Positions 32,001-42,651 of a stretch of 64,000 nt of DNA are shown here, piece after piece; within the stretch, counting starts at the first letter, position 1, and each line of letters begins with the position of its first letter. Source of the stretch: Silene latifolia (taxonomy: Eukaryota > Streptophyta > Magnoliopsida > Caryophyllales > Caryophyllaceae). Under the pieces are notes generated by a model. That model had not been told where the DNA came from, ran no database searches, and saw only the letters and a program-made list of their open reading frames with translations. The stretch is taken from NCBI RefSeq assembly GCF_048544455.1, contig NC_133537.1:67834134-67898133 (forward strand). The letters are read 5' to 3'. A program made the translations under genes and the position numbers.

Positions 32001-32434
32001 GCGCCACACCCTTCTACCTAGCATACGACATGGAGGCGGTTCAACCGGTAGAGTTAGAGGACCCATCTCTATGCATCCTACTGGAGAGTCAGGTCCCTGA
32101 GGCGGAATGGACCCGTCGAAGGTACGAACAACACACTCTTCTAGACGAACGGCGACTCAATGCCTTGCACAACGTCCAGCTATACCAACGACGTATACAA
32201 CGGGCATTCAACAAGAAGGTCAAACCCAGAAACATCCAGGAGGGCGACTTAGTCCTCAAGTCAGTTCGAGCACCATTACCCGTCGATCCGAGGGGAAAAT
32301 TCAAACCTAACTGGGCCGAGCCATACTTGGTCTAGAAAATACTTTCGGGGGGCGCAGTGAGACTGAGTGACCTAGATGGGGAGGACTTTAAAAACCCGAC
32401 CAACCTAGACCAACTCAAGAAATACTACCCTTGA
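29099..32434 (+). pseudogene. Element B reverse transcriptase, RNase H domains and integrase, broken
   Basis: It continues the element B polyprotein in a different frame (a shift lies between 28940 and 29099, and more between about 29310 and 29365). The reverse transcriptase shows LSFMDGYTGY, MPFGLINAGATY and YVDDM (near 29828), but lacks about five residues after the RIRVD motif and has a stop at 29773. A degenerate first RNase H follows (YYISKKF...YTQLEKTCLALVW). The second, Tat-type RNase H starts at LYFDGAS (about 30705) and ends FADALAKLAAL. Integrase has the HHCC finger (to HCHNC near 31505), catalytic Asp in GIDING, Asp in SDQGSHF and Glu in GAVEAANK, interrupted by a stop at 31745-31747. 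A stop at 32333 precedes the last residues. Function is lost. Confidence 0.9.
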
Positions 32435-33254
32435 ACCATAGCAACCAACGACCTAGCCTATTTTTACAACTAGCAACGACCTCAACCCTCTTCAAGTCAA
32501 GTTCCTCGACGTGTTCAGATTTGAAATTGCATGTTTTATCGAGTCTAAGCTGCGGCACCTTGCCCGTTTCTAATGTCCTTTGATCTGTCAAAGGCAATGT
32601 TCATTTGCACTAAAACAAAACAACCCTGAACTACGAGCATGGTTTGATTTCACCTCTTCAGGTGGATACGTAGGCAGTCCCTCTTATGCATGAGGGATAC
32701 AACCACAAAACCCAATCAAATTTACAAAACATTTCTAACTATGATCATGGTTTGATTTCACCTCTTCAAGTGAATACGTAGGCAGTCCTTTCTTACACAA
32801 GAGGGATACAACCATTCCCACAATCAAAAACAACCATCCCCATACAAAAATTCCCACGTACAAAAACATCCCAAAAAAAAAAAACAGAGAAGGGAAAACC
32901 ATTCCCTTTTTCCACAAAATACAAAATGAGCCTTTCTCCCTTTCCACAAAATACCACTTTTATAAGTGCAATTGTTTAGGACGATTCAAATTGAATTGCC
33001 TTCACCAAATGGATGGAACAAACTAGCGTTCACAATTTTCGACACGAGCAAGCCTCTTATTTAATTAATAATGGGAGGGATTACAATTTCAACAAATAAA
33101 GCTCGACGAGTCTACAACTTGTCAAAGCTATGGTGTCAACTAACGCACCTCACATAATAAAACTAGCACAACACACACAATAACTAGCTAGTACAACATA
33201 ATAAAAACTCACAACAATAACACAACATAATAATAAAGTGGGTAATGGAGGTCT
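32435..33254 (+). repeat. Element B spacer after pol, with a duplicated hairpin block
   Basis: Two copies of a roughly 75-bp block (32630-32705 and 32738-32815) share GGTTTGATTTCACCTCTTCA and ATACGTAGGCAGTCC. Within each, CACCT...AGGTG and CCCTC...GAGGG type inverted repeats could fold, better in the first copy. From memory, an ATACGTAGGCA-type block is common after pol in Tat/Ogre elements. An A-rich stretch at 32870-32885 follows. No gene seen. Confidence 0.6.
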
Positions 33255-34716
33255 TCACTCTTCCATTCTACCCTTGCCTTTTCCTTCAGGGTACATCTTC
33301 CCCTTGTTCTTCTTGTTGGCCCGCCTAGCATGGACTTCTTCCTCGGAAAGGATCCTAAACGGATCTAAGACGGCGACGGCCTCCGGTCTAGCACAAGACC
33401 CCATATTCGACCCAAGACGAGCCAATGCACGGCCCACCATGTTCTTGGGGCCGGAACTCCTCCTCTTCGGTGGTCTCATCACATCGGGAGTAGCTCCATC
33501 AACATACTCCTCGAAGAAGGCACGGTTGGCCTTCCCAACCTCTCGGTACTTCAAGTCGACAACCTCGTCCTTACGAAATTTGGATCTCTCTTCCAAGGAC
33601 GGAGCACGTGACCACTTGACATAAGCGGGAGTCACCCATGTCGTGGCAGCAGGGTTTGGTACCTCCCAAAGCGGCCGAGTGGCCCACCATCTTTCGAAGA
33701 ACTCCACAAGCTCGGAGTTCCGAAAAACATTCTCTTGAACAAAAGTATCTTGAGCGGGCACCTTTTGTTGACGCCCCATTAGCCTCATGAGCCTTTCGGG
33801 ATAAATGAAGGAAACAACCTTCAAACCCACCAGCATCAAAGAACGAGGACTAGCACCCGAAGCGGGCAACCCCGTGAAGGACCTCAAGTGTCACCACGGC
33901 ACCACCCAACAGATATGAGGACAACCCACCTCCGCCAATCTTGCGGCCCAATAGGCCTCGGTGGAAGCGAAACTATCCGGGTACAATTTCTTCCTCATGG
34001 TAAGGTGACGGAAGGAATAAGAAGACGAATCAACCGGAGGCTCTACATACCTTAGCCTCTCCAATAGCCACACTTGAAGGATCCTTGGGGATCCGAAAGA
34101 GGGAGCTTCTCCGCAAGAGCCTTCCTTGTCCAAAGCTTGGATAATCTCTCCAAGCACCAACCATGATGGATCTCTACCATGCTCCATTTGCTCAATCACA
34201 TGAAAAAGGGTCATGCTACCATGGCATCTTGGCCCCTCCTTCTTCAAGACATCAACAAAGAGGTACACATGGGCAAGGCAAAATGCAAGAGCCCTTATCC
34301 TAGCCACCTCCGAGACATTAGCATCTAATCGGTTGGAAAAGATGTTGATAAGAGCCAACATATCCACACCATGTGGAGCAAGAAGAAAGTTGATTTGGCT
34401 TATTGACAAGCCCAACATAGAACGGAATTTCTCCTTGTAGCACAACCGAGTCGGAGGAAGCACCGGAACACAACCCGGCCACCCACCAATGGCAACATGC
34501 AACTTCTTCGGCAAGAGGACAAATTTCACCCTTCGGGAAAACGAAAACATGATGTTTCGAATCCCAAAACCGAGAACATGCTTCAAGAAATGAAGGTTGC
34601 ACCTTGACTTGATGAAGCACCAACAATTGACCAACTCCCATGCAAGCGAGTTGATACTTTTCGGGAGGCGACAAATCCCGGCACCATTGTCGCAATGCGT
34701 TCTCAAAAGCATCCAT
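33255..34716 (-). pseudogene. Antisense extra ORF of element B, plant-mobile-domain / DUF7745-like, broken
   Basis: Tat-group elements often carry an extra ORF in antisense between pol and the 3' LTR. Here the frame opens at ATG 34716 (MDAFENALRQWCRDLSP) and shows PSFLEACSRFW and VFVFPKGEICPLAEEVA, which recall the plant mobile domain family. A frameshift near 34480-34520 moves it to the frame containing GLSISQINFLLAPHGVD and RIRALAFCLAHVYLFVD. A TGA at 33891-33893 then interrupts it, after which the same frame runs to 33255 with a basic tail (PPKRRSSG, RRANKKNKGK). A TATA box at 34800-34807 on the same strand suggests its own promoter. Function in the element is unknown; assignment to the domain family is moderate. 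Confidence 0.7.
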
Positions 34717-34799
34717 GAAATATTTTTGTGGAAGAAGAAGAGGTTTTGTAGAGATATTTTTGTGTTTCGGATGATGAAACAATGAAGCGCAAACGTCCC

Positions 34800-34807
34800 T
34801 ATTTATA
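34800..34807 (-). promoter_or_regulatory. TATA box for the antisense ORF
   Basis: TATAAATA on the minus strand (plus-strand TATTTATA), about 85 bp upstream of the antisense ATG at 34716. This spacing fits a core promoter independent of the LTRs. Confidence 0.5.
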
Positions 34808-37345
34808 CAAAATGATCAGCGCATTTTTCAGAAACAGGGGAGAGCTGGCTTCCATCGCTAGGCTGCTCGCTCCTCTTTAGGCCTTCCCCAGGATTCCCGC
34901 TGTTGACTTGTCTCTTTCAACATGTGTTTTCTCCTGACACCTCAAACCTCCCGCCGTGAAGCTCGCGCCTCTTCGGGATGATTCGGGATATTTTGTGTTT
35001 CCTCACACTCACCTTTCCTTGTTTTCGCGTTTTACGAAATCCGACACGATTTCCGTGACGCAGCTTTAAACATACGAATTTTTCTTTCTTTTTTTTTAAG
35101 GGGGGAAGGGCTATTTGCCCCGATCCGCAATGGATCGTTTTCATGTCAGTCGAAATTCCGAAAAATTTTCGCTTTTTCGCAATTTTCCATCAAAAATCAA
35201 AATTGAAGATTGATAACACGACATCAATTTTCCTCAAAAATTCAAGCACTCACAAATTCGAGTCTTGACCTCAAAAATCAAAAATCAAATATACTCGCAA
35301 AATCCTTTTCAAAAATTCTTTCCTGACGGTTTGAGTTTGAATTTTTCGAGCCAATTTCATAATTTCGACGCAATTTAATTCACGATACGAGTTAATTGCT
35401 CAAATTTTCAAGTCAACTCCTTTTGAATTCCGAACGTGACGATTTGTCACGGAATTTTCAAAATTTCAATTTTAACTTCAAGACATCTTGGTTAATTTTG
35501 GTTTTCAATCAAATGCTTTTACGTGTTTACATTTATGCGAATGTGCTATCTGTTGCCTGTTTTCTACACTAACGATGCAGGAACTAGTGCGAAGCAAAAG
35601 GAGAATCAACAGCCGACAGCGCTCCTCCAAAACACAAAAAAGCCAGAAGTCACAAAATAAACCACAACCCAAAAACACATATATACAAACCGCCTCACGC
35701 AAAATACATCGACATGCGTTCGATACGAACAACTGACCGTACAAACAAGGTTCAGTACAAACCGTCTATCATACAGACACTGGCCTAAAACAACCGTCTA
35801 TCATACAGACACTGGCCTAAGACAACGAACTGGGGGCTATCTGCCACCTACCGAACTAAGCACTCCCTACCCTTCCGATCAGAAAAGAAAGGGAGCCACA
35901 TAGGGAACAAAGGAGCAACAACGGAAGCAGAGGTGATTACCATTATGGTAATACCTCGTTCCTGCTCCACGACAAAAATGAAGATAGTGTCTTGCAGACT
36001 TTGGATGATGAGAAGGTCAAGAACCATGATGCAATGCACCACTCCGGTGCTGACCCCCAATCATCAGCCATCTTGTCTATGAGCCACAACGAAAAGGACA
36101 AACCGGCCACGTCAGCCGCCTCTCCTCCTCTACGGAAGCATCCTCCACCACCGCCTCAAGTCCGGCAGCCTCTACAGTCGTCCCTCCCCCTCCAGGATCG
36201 ACTTCCTCCTCCAAGGCCTCAACAACAGACCCCATAGGTCCCAAACGATACGCTGTCATCAAAACAACAAACAAAAAAACGTCAGCCGAAATTTCGGCAT
36301 TACGACGGCATGAAATGGATAAATCCAAACAAAAACAACAACCAGCAATGCAAAACAAGGGCAATCTCGCCCAAAATCCAACCAAACAAAAGCATTCACA
36401 ACAAACAAACAAAAACGACTCGCCCATCTTTTCAAGCAAAAGACGAGTCAAAACCACAAAAACGGCATTTCAAGACCCCTACAGGGCCCGCCAACAACCC
36501 AAAATACATTCCCGATACAATGGGGTATTTTTCTACGGCTCAAAAAGGCAATTCATACGCTAATTTGAGCCCAAACCGGTCAAAAATTCAAAAACGACCG
36601 CAAAAAGGCAAACGTGATTTTATCACGCCTCAAGGTGACCTACATTACCAATGAAGTCCATTTCAAGGCAAACTGACTCAATTCAAGCCCAAACAGACGC
36701 TTATTTTGTCAGACGTAAAACCGTCGCAAAAGGCAAAAGTCCAATTTTGCCCACAATACCCAACGAAGGTCCATAAATGGCGAATACGGGTTTTCCCAAC
36801 TACAATGCAACCTAGTGGGACACATTATCCAAGCAAATAAACTTGGCATTGCGAAGTGAGACGGTGTCTCACCTTACTCACGTTTTTCAAGCATAGGGAG
36901 CGGAAACGGGGACCAAAATGCAAACTAAAAGCACCCCTATACTCCTAAACAGGATTCTAACCTAATGCAAGCATCAATTCCACTCGAAATGGGCTCAATC
37001 AAAAACGCCCAATTCGATTTTTTAGGGTAAAATTCGTCCTAATTCATTCAAGCTAAAGATCAACAAATTTAAATGGATTCAAGAGGAAATACTTACCTTG
37101 AGATGACATTGTGGATTATGGCACGAGTGGATGCTAGCAAAGGTCCTTCAATGGAGATTTTTGCGGGTTTTTGTGTCGAAAGGAAGAAGACGAGATGATG
37201 AATGGTATGCAGCCTGAACTCGCGTCTTTTACAGTAAAAAGGGAAGCCCCTTTGGTTCGTCAGGTGGCTCGCGCCTCAATCAGGCGTCCCCTTAATCTTT
37301 CAGCGAATTTTGGGCTTTGGCCCAATTTCCATATTAAAACTTCGC
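34808..37345 (+). repeat. Element B 3' internal non-coding region
   Basis: About 2.5 kb, AT-rich at first and then rich in AAAGGCAAA and CAAAAACG phrases. It contains a 28-bp block (ACCGTCTATC...CTGGCCTAA) repeated at 35761-35788 and 35793-35820, and GGCTCGCGCCTC at about 37264 shared with the LTR. No polypurine tract or LTR start is found before 37346. Open frames here are low-complexity and not credible genes. Confidence 0.5.
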
Positions 37346-39638
37346 CTGAAGTGTTTAATGCACGACGACGAGGTCGCAATGACACTAACTAGAGTCAAAA
37401 CCGACACCGGACCAAAAACCGACTCAGAAATTCAAATCCCGACTCCAACAACGAGTCAAACCGAGTCAACCACCAAAAACAAAACATTTCAAACCTTCTA
37501 CCTTAAGTTTTCCCGGATTCATGTTGGTCAAGTACCAAACATGTGACTACAAAACCTAGGATAGAACAAATCATGATTGTGTTTGTTGTGAAAGTGACAA
37601 CACAACTCGAAGAACCGCGACGTGGCTCGCGCCTCTTTGAGCAGCCCAAGTGGCCACGTCACTCAAAACTCACACAACCACTCATTCTCCTATAAATACC
37701 CCTCAAATGCCACCCATTTGAGAGTTACGCGAGTGTCCGCCCCCTCTTTTCTTCCTTAAATTCTCGACTCGACTTCTTAAGTCACAACCCGACGCGTATT
37801 TACGACCTCCCGATCGTAAACACGAGCCTTACACATTTTTTGGTACCGTCATCGTGCATTAAATCACTTGACCGACCATTTCGACCACTACACCATCACT
37901 AAACATTTAAAACACTCTTTTTACTTACCAAAACGGTTTTAAACCGAGTTTTTTCCGATCAAACGAGTTGTTACACTTACGTCGGTCACTCGCCATAACC
38001 AATCATGTAAGTATGAGGGTGTAAAAATCCTCTTTTATTATGTTTTCAATTGTTTCATGACTACAACATGCTAAAACATGCATAACATGAACCAAAACAT
38101 GGAATAAACGAGCCAAAACTGATTTTTGGTCTGAGGCAGAAGCCCCTTAGGTCGCCAACTTGCCCGCGCCTAAATGGGGTGTTCAGACCAGAGATCAACC
38201 GTGTTTGTTCTCGTCATTTCCCTTTAATCCATCTTCATATTTGTAATCGGTTTTCGCCATTTCAAGTATTTTCGAACCCTTTTTATTTTATTTCACTTGT
38301 TTTAACCATAAAACATTTTTCACCCTTGGTTCCTCATACCATGACAGTCAAATCCGTGTTTCGGTGATAATATTTGGTTAATGACATTTAAAAGGTATTT
38401 TAAAACCTTTTATTTCATTTCTTTACATTTTCAAAGAAACATATTAGTCACCAACACAAAGTCATCCTTGGTTCTATATACCATGCCGGATTTTAACCCG
38501 GGTACGATGATGAGTATCGACTAATCACATTCAAATGGACTTAAGACAATTAGTCCATAATTATTTTCAAAACTATTCATGTCAAGTTTGTCAAATCGAA
38601 TCCGACACCGAAAATTATCAAAATAATGATGATTATTCGAGTCTAGTTCTTCAAATCAACGAATGCGGTCTAAACGACCCCTTCAAATCAAACCAGGTTC
38701 AAATACCCATTTTCAACACGTTTTATAACATTTTCAAAAAGGTCAGAACACGGCACATAAAACGTGGGCTAACCCGCGCCTAAACAGGCCCCCAATTTCT
38801 CATTTTCAAAACCAGAGGGAGACCCTTTGTATCGCCGGCTGGCTCGCGCCTCATATAGCCACCTGATACAGGGTCTATTCCCTTCCAGCATTAGTCTGGG
38901 ACGATCCCGACTCCGGTTAGCCCGGATATAGGACAGATCAGATGACTACTTGATTATCCAAAACCATATTTGCAAAATGCCTTACTAAGACAAATGGATC
39001 ATGTTATGCACCCTAAACCTAATACGGTAAATGGATGTTTAATTTCCGTCTTGCATGCAAATCAATCATTAATCCAACTCGACATCTTATACCTGATACT
39101 TGGATTAAATCAACCGACTTAGAAAGCTCTCACATGTTAGGTTTAAATTATTGGATGCGCATTCATGCATTTAAACCGTTTTATCAACTTTTGCATTCAA
39201 CCAACCAAGATCGATCAGTAGAGGCCGCTAACGCGGGCGGGATTGGGTGTCTAATTAAAGGGCTTCCCAATACGTACCTTCACCTCTTACTCAGAAACTT
39301 TGGATAGTGACGACCTTATCCAGGGCGTACGAGAGTCATTATAGAAATAGGATGCTAAAGAGGGACGATTTCCTTATCTTTAGTACCTATGTCAAACGCT
39401 GCTTTGTGCTTCGATTTGACCGAGGTATAAAGTGGATTTCGAACGGGTTCCAGGCATCCCATAAATGCTTGGTGGCGACTCCGAACATCTCTAATCGTTT
39501 CGAGACCTTCACCGAGACGAAACCGACAGATCTAAAACGATCCGGTCGAAAGCATTTTTACGCCGCCGAGCGTGGCTTTCAAAAAGACCGTTGTACGTCC
39601 ACAGATCGAAGTGGGCTCGCAGGTGGGCCGTGTCCACA
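37346..39638 (+). repeat. Element B 3' LTR, lacking its first roughly 163 bp
   Basis: Matches 22215-24509 of the 5' LTR along its full length, including the TATA box (37691-37698), and ends GTCCACA before the duplication AGTCT. The first part of the 5' LTR (22052-22214, beginning TGTAGATACC) has no counterpart here; unrelated internal sequence precedes 37346. A deletion taking the polypurine tract and LTR start is the simplest explanation. Confidence 0.85.
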
Positions 39639-40956
39639 AGTCTTTTTAAGCCTTATTTGCACGCATTTTTATGTGCTTTACGTAGTTTTAGGCTATGAAA
39701 TGCCCCGAATAGTATGCTTTGGTTCGTTTGGCTTTAATTGCAGGAATGGACCTGAAAGGAGCAGAATCAAGCCTTTTATTGTCCCGTTAGCTTGCATTTA
39801 TGGAGATGGAAGAATTGGAGCGGAAATACTTCTGCCTTGGGACACATGAAGTCGCCTTGGAAGCAAATCAACGTCCTTAATGAGCTGACTCAGTAGCAGA
39901 TTCCTCAATCGAGTGGTTTTGTTGGCCAAGGTCCTCGATCGAAACCTTTTAGAAGTTGACAAGTCCTCGATCGAGAGGTGGCGAATTGGTGTTCCTCGAT
40001 CGAGTACTTATTGTGCTCGATTGAGAGGTTTTTGCAAGAAGTTGTTCGATCGAGTTGTTCTAATGTACTCGATCGAGTACTTTTTCATCTGACGCAAGAT
40101 TTTATTATCTTGTTATCGTATCTTAGGTTAAATAAATATCTCTCCTATAAATAGGAGAGATTTAATTAGGTTTAAGGGGAGACTTCATTATCTCTTAATT
40201 TCTCAGTTTTTAATCTTGTTCGACGTAGTTCTGTCTTTCATTTTCCGGATCTGAACTTTTGTAATCTCTCCTTCTCTATTTTATTCAAGTATTATTTCTC
40301 TTTTGCACTTTAATTCTTGTTCTTTAATTTCTGTTTTCATTAGTATTGTTATTTAATTTATGCAATTTCTCTCTATTCTTCCTTATACCATGTTTATCAT
40401 TGCTTCATCAATCGTTGTTAATTTTATTATTGCCATGAGTAGCTAATTTACTTTGTGCTGGGATTAGGGGAGCCATGATAGTAAAGCAATGATGTGATAA
40501 TTGGTTTAGGAGGTTTTGTTGTGAGAATTGTTTGATAGCAATATAATTGTAATTATTAGGTTGAATGCATGCAACTAAAGTAATTAAACTTGTTAAGTTC
40601 AAACCTAGATCGGAAGATTGGAATGAATAGACCTGTTATGAACAATAGACTACTCTAATGAGGGCGGAAGCTAAGTTAGTAGTATTTTAGGGCGGATAGA
40701 GGACCGGAAGGACCTTTTATTTACCCTTCTCACATTAGACCGACTGACCTACCATTAGCAGAATGGTGAACCGACATCCTTGCATCTTTCTCTCTTTATA
40801 TGATCAATCTCTATTTCGTCCTTTAATTCAGTTCATTAGTTTAGTCAAAACAACTCAAACCCCCCAATCTTGCGACCTTAGACAGACTGAATAACAAGTA
40901 AATAGTGACCGCCTCCCTGTGGTTTTATTTTTGATAGGGTTGCGACAGCCGTGTCA
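39639..40956 (+). repeat. Element C 5' LTR, main part
   Basis: Resumes at AGTCTTTTTAAGCC after the element B insertion and matches the 3' LTR from about 44297. A 46-bp stretch of the 3' LTR (46274-46319 region) is absent here, between short GTGG/GTTGG repeats, so a deletion is likely. It contains seven CTCGATCGAG-type palindromes (39904-40077) and the palindromic TATA box (40146-40153). Confidence 0.87.
39904..40153 (+). promoter_or_regulatory. Element C LTR promoter: CTCGATCGAG cluster plus palindromic TATA box
   Basis: Perfect or one-off copies of CTCGATCGAG begin at 39904, 39933, 39966, 39995, 40015, 40046 and 40068. The 20-bp sequence CTCTCCTATAAATAGGAGAG (TATA 40146-40153) follows about 70 bp later and is identical to the TATA region of element A on its coding strand. 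The 3' LTR repeats the layout (cluster about 44560-44745, TATA 44813-44820). Confidence 0.65.
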
Positions 40957-40961
40957 AATTT

Positions 40962-40979
40962 TGGCGTCGTTGCCGGGGA
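40962..40979 (+). promoter_or_regulatory. Primer binding site of element C, tRNA-Asp type
   Basis: TGGCGTCGTTGCCGGGGA lies 5 nt after the LTR end, one base different from the element A site and otherwise complementary to the tRNA-Asp 3' end. Confidence 0.8.
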
Positions 40980-41136
40980 GGCAACTATTTTATTTACTTG
41001 TTCTGTTTTTGTTTGTCTTTCGCCTCAAGGAATTCATTCCTTGAGGCAGTTCTTATCTTTTCTTCTAGTTTTGTTTTGATAGGTCCTACATGTCCTAACT
41101 AGACAGTTCTTAAAGAAAGATCATCAAAGGGAAGGC

Positions 41137-42342
41137 TTGAGTACCTTTGACTCTTTTACCAAGATATCTAATGTCTCCAGAATTATAGCACAATTTGAAG
41201 CTCAGAATGCAAGATCTGACAAGCTGGAGAGTAGACAATCTTGGGGTAGTCCACCTCAGTTCCATACTATGACACAACAGGTGGTCTACTGTGAGAGATG
41301 TGGCGCTGCGGGGCACAATAATGTTATTTGTTTGGTGGAGAACGATGAAATCTATGCGTTTAAGCAACGTAGATAAGCTAGTCATTCCTTTGCACATGTG
41401 CCACCATATCTGTTTCAGCAACGAGGCTACTATCAAAAGCCTCCATTTGTTTGGCCGCCGCATTAACAAAACCCTCCTCCTGATAAACAGAAAGAATAAA
41501 TTGCTGAACTGACATCTATAGTGAAGACACTTGCGTTGCAAGCGCAAGAGATTATGCGAGCTAAAAATACCATTATTAATAGACTTGGGACTCATTTGGC
41601 TCAAGTAATGGCTGAGCGAAGTTTCAGGCAACCTGAGACGGTATATGCTGTTCATACCGGGAGCGATCCTTCATATGAAGGACTTGAATTGCCCATTGAG
41701 AATCCTGAATTTTCGGACTCGGAGGTTGAAGCAACTATTCAGGGGATGGCGTCTTTTGAAGAGGAAGTGATTAATCCACGTTTTGTACTCGATCGACAAG
41801 TTTCTGATGGTCGATTGAGTGACTTTACTGAAGAAGTGCTCGATCGAGTAGATAAAGGTTCTCGATCGAGCAGTGCAGAAAATAGGGCTGTCGATCGAGC
41901 AACTCAAACAGCTCGATCGAGTATAATTGCTGAGAAGACATCCCGATCGAGTAGTGTTGTTACTCGATCGAGTAATTTTAATGCTGAGAATAATAAATTA
42001 CCGTCTAAATTCAATTTGGACGATTATTCTACAATTAAGGTTAATTCCTTTGTTACTTCTTCTACAGGTCTTGACAGGTTGACGGACCCAGGAGGCGGGC
42101 ATGGTACGCTGAAATTGGAGACTGGAACGGTATGGATTGATGACCCAGGAAGAGGTTTGGACGAGGCTATGCCGTATAAGAAGAAAGGGCGCGAAAAGGC
42201 CAAAGGTGTAGGCCATGACGCTGCGAGAAATTGTTGTTCCTCAGTAGATGCGATGTTATGGAGGCCTAAAGTCAAAATCATGGATGCTGAAGGGACAGCA
42301 TTCAGTCAGAAGCCTTGTTGTAGGCAATTTAGCCGTTTTTGA
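41137..42342 (+). pseudogene. Gag-like remnant of element C
   Basis: A single frame with stops at about 41374, 41465 and 41500 encodes fragments of an Athila-type gag: a zinc knuckle CERCGAAGHNNVIC (about 41290-41331), then a Gln/Pro-rich segment, a helical segment (KTLALQAQEIMRAKN) and, from 41521 to 42342, a long open acidic and Ser/Arg-rich part. Eight CTCGATCGAG-type palindromes lie inside this open part and are translated as LDR, RSSS and similar runs. No protease, reverse transcriptase or integrase follows. The gag core before the knuckle is missing, so this family depends on other elements. The zinc knuckle assignment is firm; the rest is weak. Confidence 0.65.
41788..41972 (+). repeat. 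CTCGATCGAG palindrome cluster inside the element C gag remnant
   Basis: Eight copies or near-copies of the 10-bp palindrome in 185 bp, the same motif as in the LTR but with unrelated sequence between copies. Confidence 0.75.
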
Positions 42343-42383
42343 AGATGATGAAAAGAAGGTTGAGCTGGGACCTATCTGAAACT

Positions 42384-42408
42384 AGCGCTGTCCGGGAGGC
42401 AATCCGGA
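42384..42408 (+). promoter_or_regulatory. AGGCAA-loop stem-loop just after the gag stop, element C
   Basis: AGCGCT (42384-42389) is followed by the stem TCCGGG, loop AGGCAA and TCCGGA (42391-42408), beginning 42 nt after the stop at 42342. Element A has AGCGCT and the same loop at the same distance with the stem CTTGGG/CCCAAG. The stems differ but both pair (one G-T pair here), which points to selection on structure. Confidence 0.6.
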
Positions 42409-42558
42409 GTTTTAAAACTTTTTAGTTGATTTTCAAACATTTCAGTTTTTGTTGTGTGTGTAATAATTGGTTTTCGGACGATAGACTGAAACGTTAGGCT
42501 TGTTTTGTTAGTCTTGTGGTTCGTTCATTGCGTATTTGCAGGTACCTCACGAGGATCC

Positions 42559-42651
42559 CTCGATCGAGTAATTTTTGTTCTCGATCGAGCAACTTCTGCA
42601 GCCCATTTGACTCGATCGAGTACTTTTGTACCTCGATCAAGTACGATCGAG
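42559..42651 (+). repeat. Third CTCGATCGAG cluster of element C
   Basis: Four to five copies of the palindrome or close variants in about 90 bp of non-coding internal DNA, in the same relative place as the internal CCCCGATCGGGG group of element A (after the gag stem-loop). Confidence 0.65.

Larger units (their letters stand above)
22052..39638 (+). mobile_element. Element B: Tat/Ogre-like Ty3/gypsy retrotransposon, decayed
   Basis: 17.6 kb bounded by TGTAGATACC...GTCCACA and by the 5-bp duplication AGTCT. It has a 5' LTR (22052-24509), a tRNA-Arg-like primer site, a long leader with tandem repeats and a gag-protease-reverse transcriptase-RNase H-integrase polyprotein with many stops. A minus-strand extra ORF (33255-34716) and a 3' LTR (37346-39638) that lacks its first roughly 163 bp follow. 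The second, Tat-type RNase H domain and the antisense extra ORF fit the Tat/Ogre/Retand group. The two LTRs are close in sequence by eye. Confidence 0.88.

Noticed and set aside
36310..36654. Lys/Asn/Gln-rich frames at 36310-36654
   Set aside because: They are low-complexity A-rich DNA in the element B 3' region, with no domain and overlapping frames of equal quality.
39639..40956. Element C 5' LTR as 5'-truncated
   Set aside because: The missing first bases are at 22028-22051 beyond element B, with a matching AGTCT duplication, so it is a split LTR and not a truncated one.
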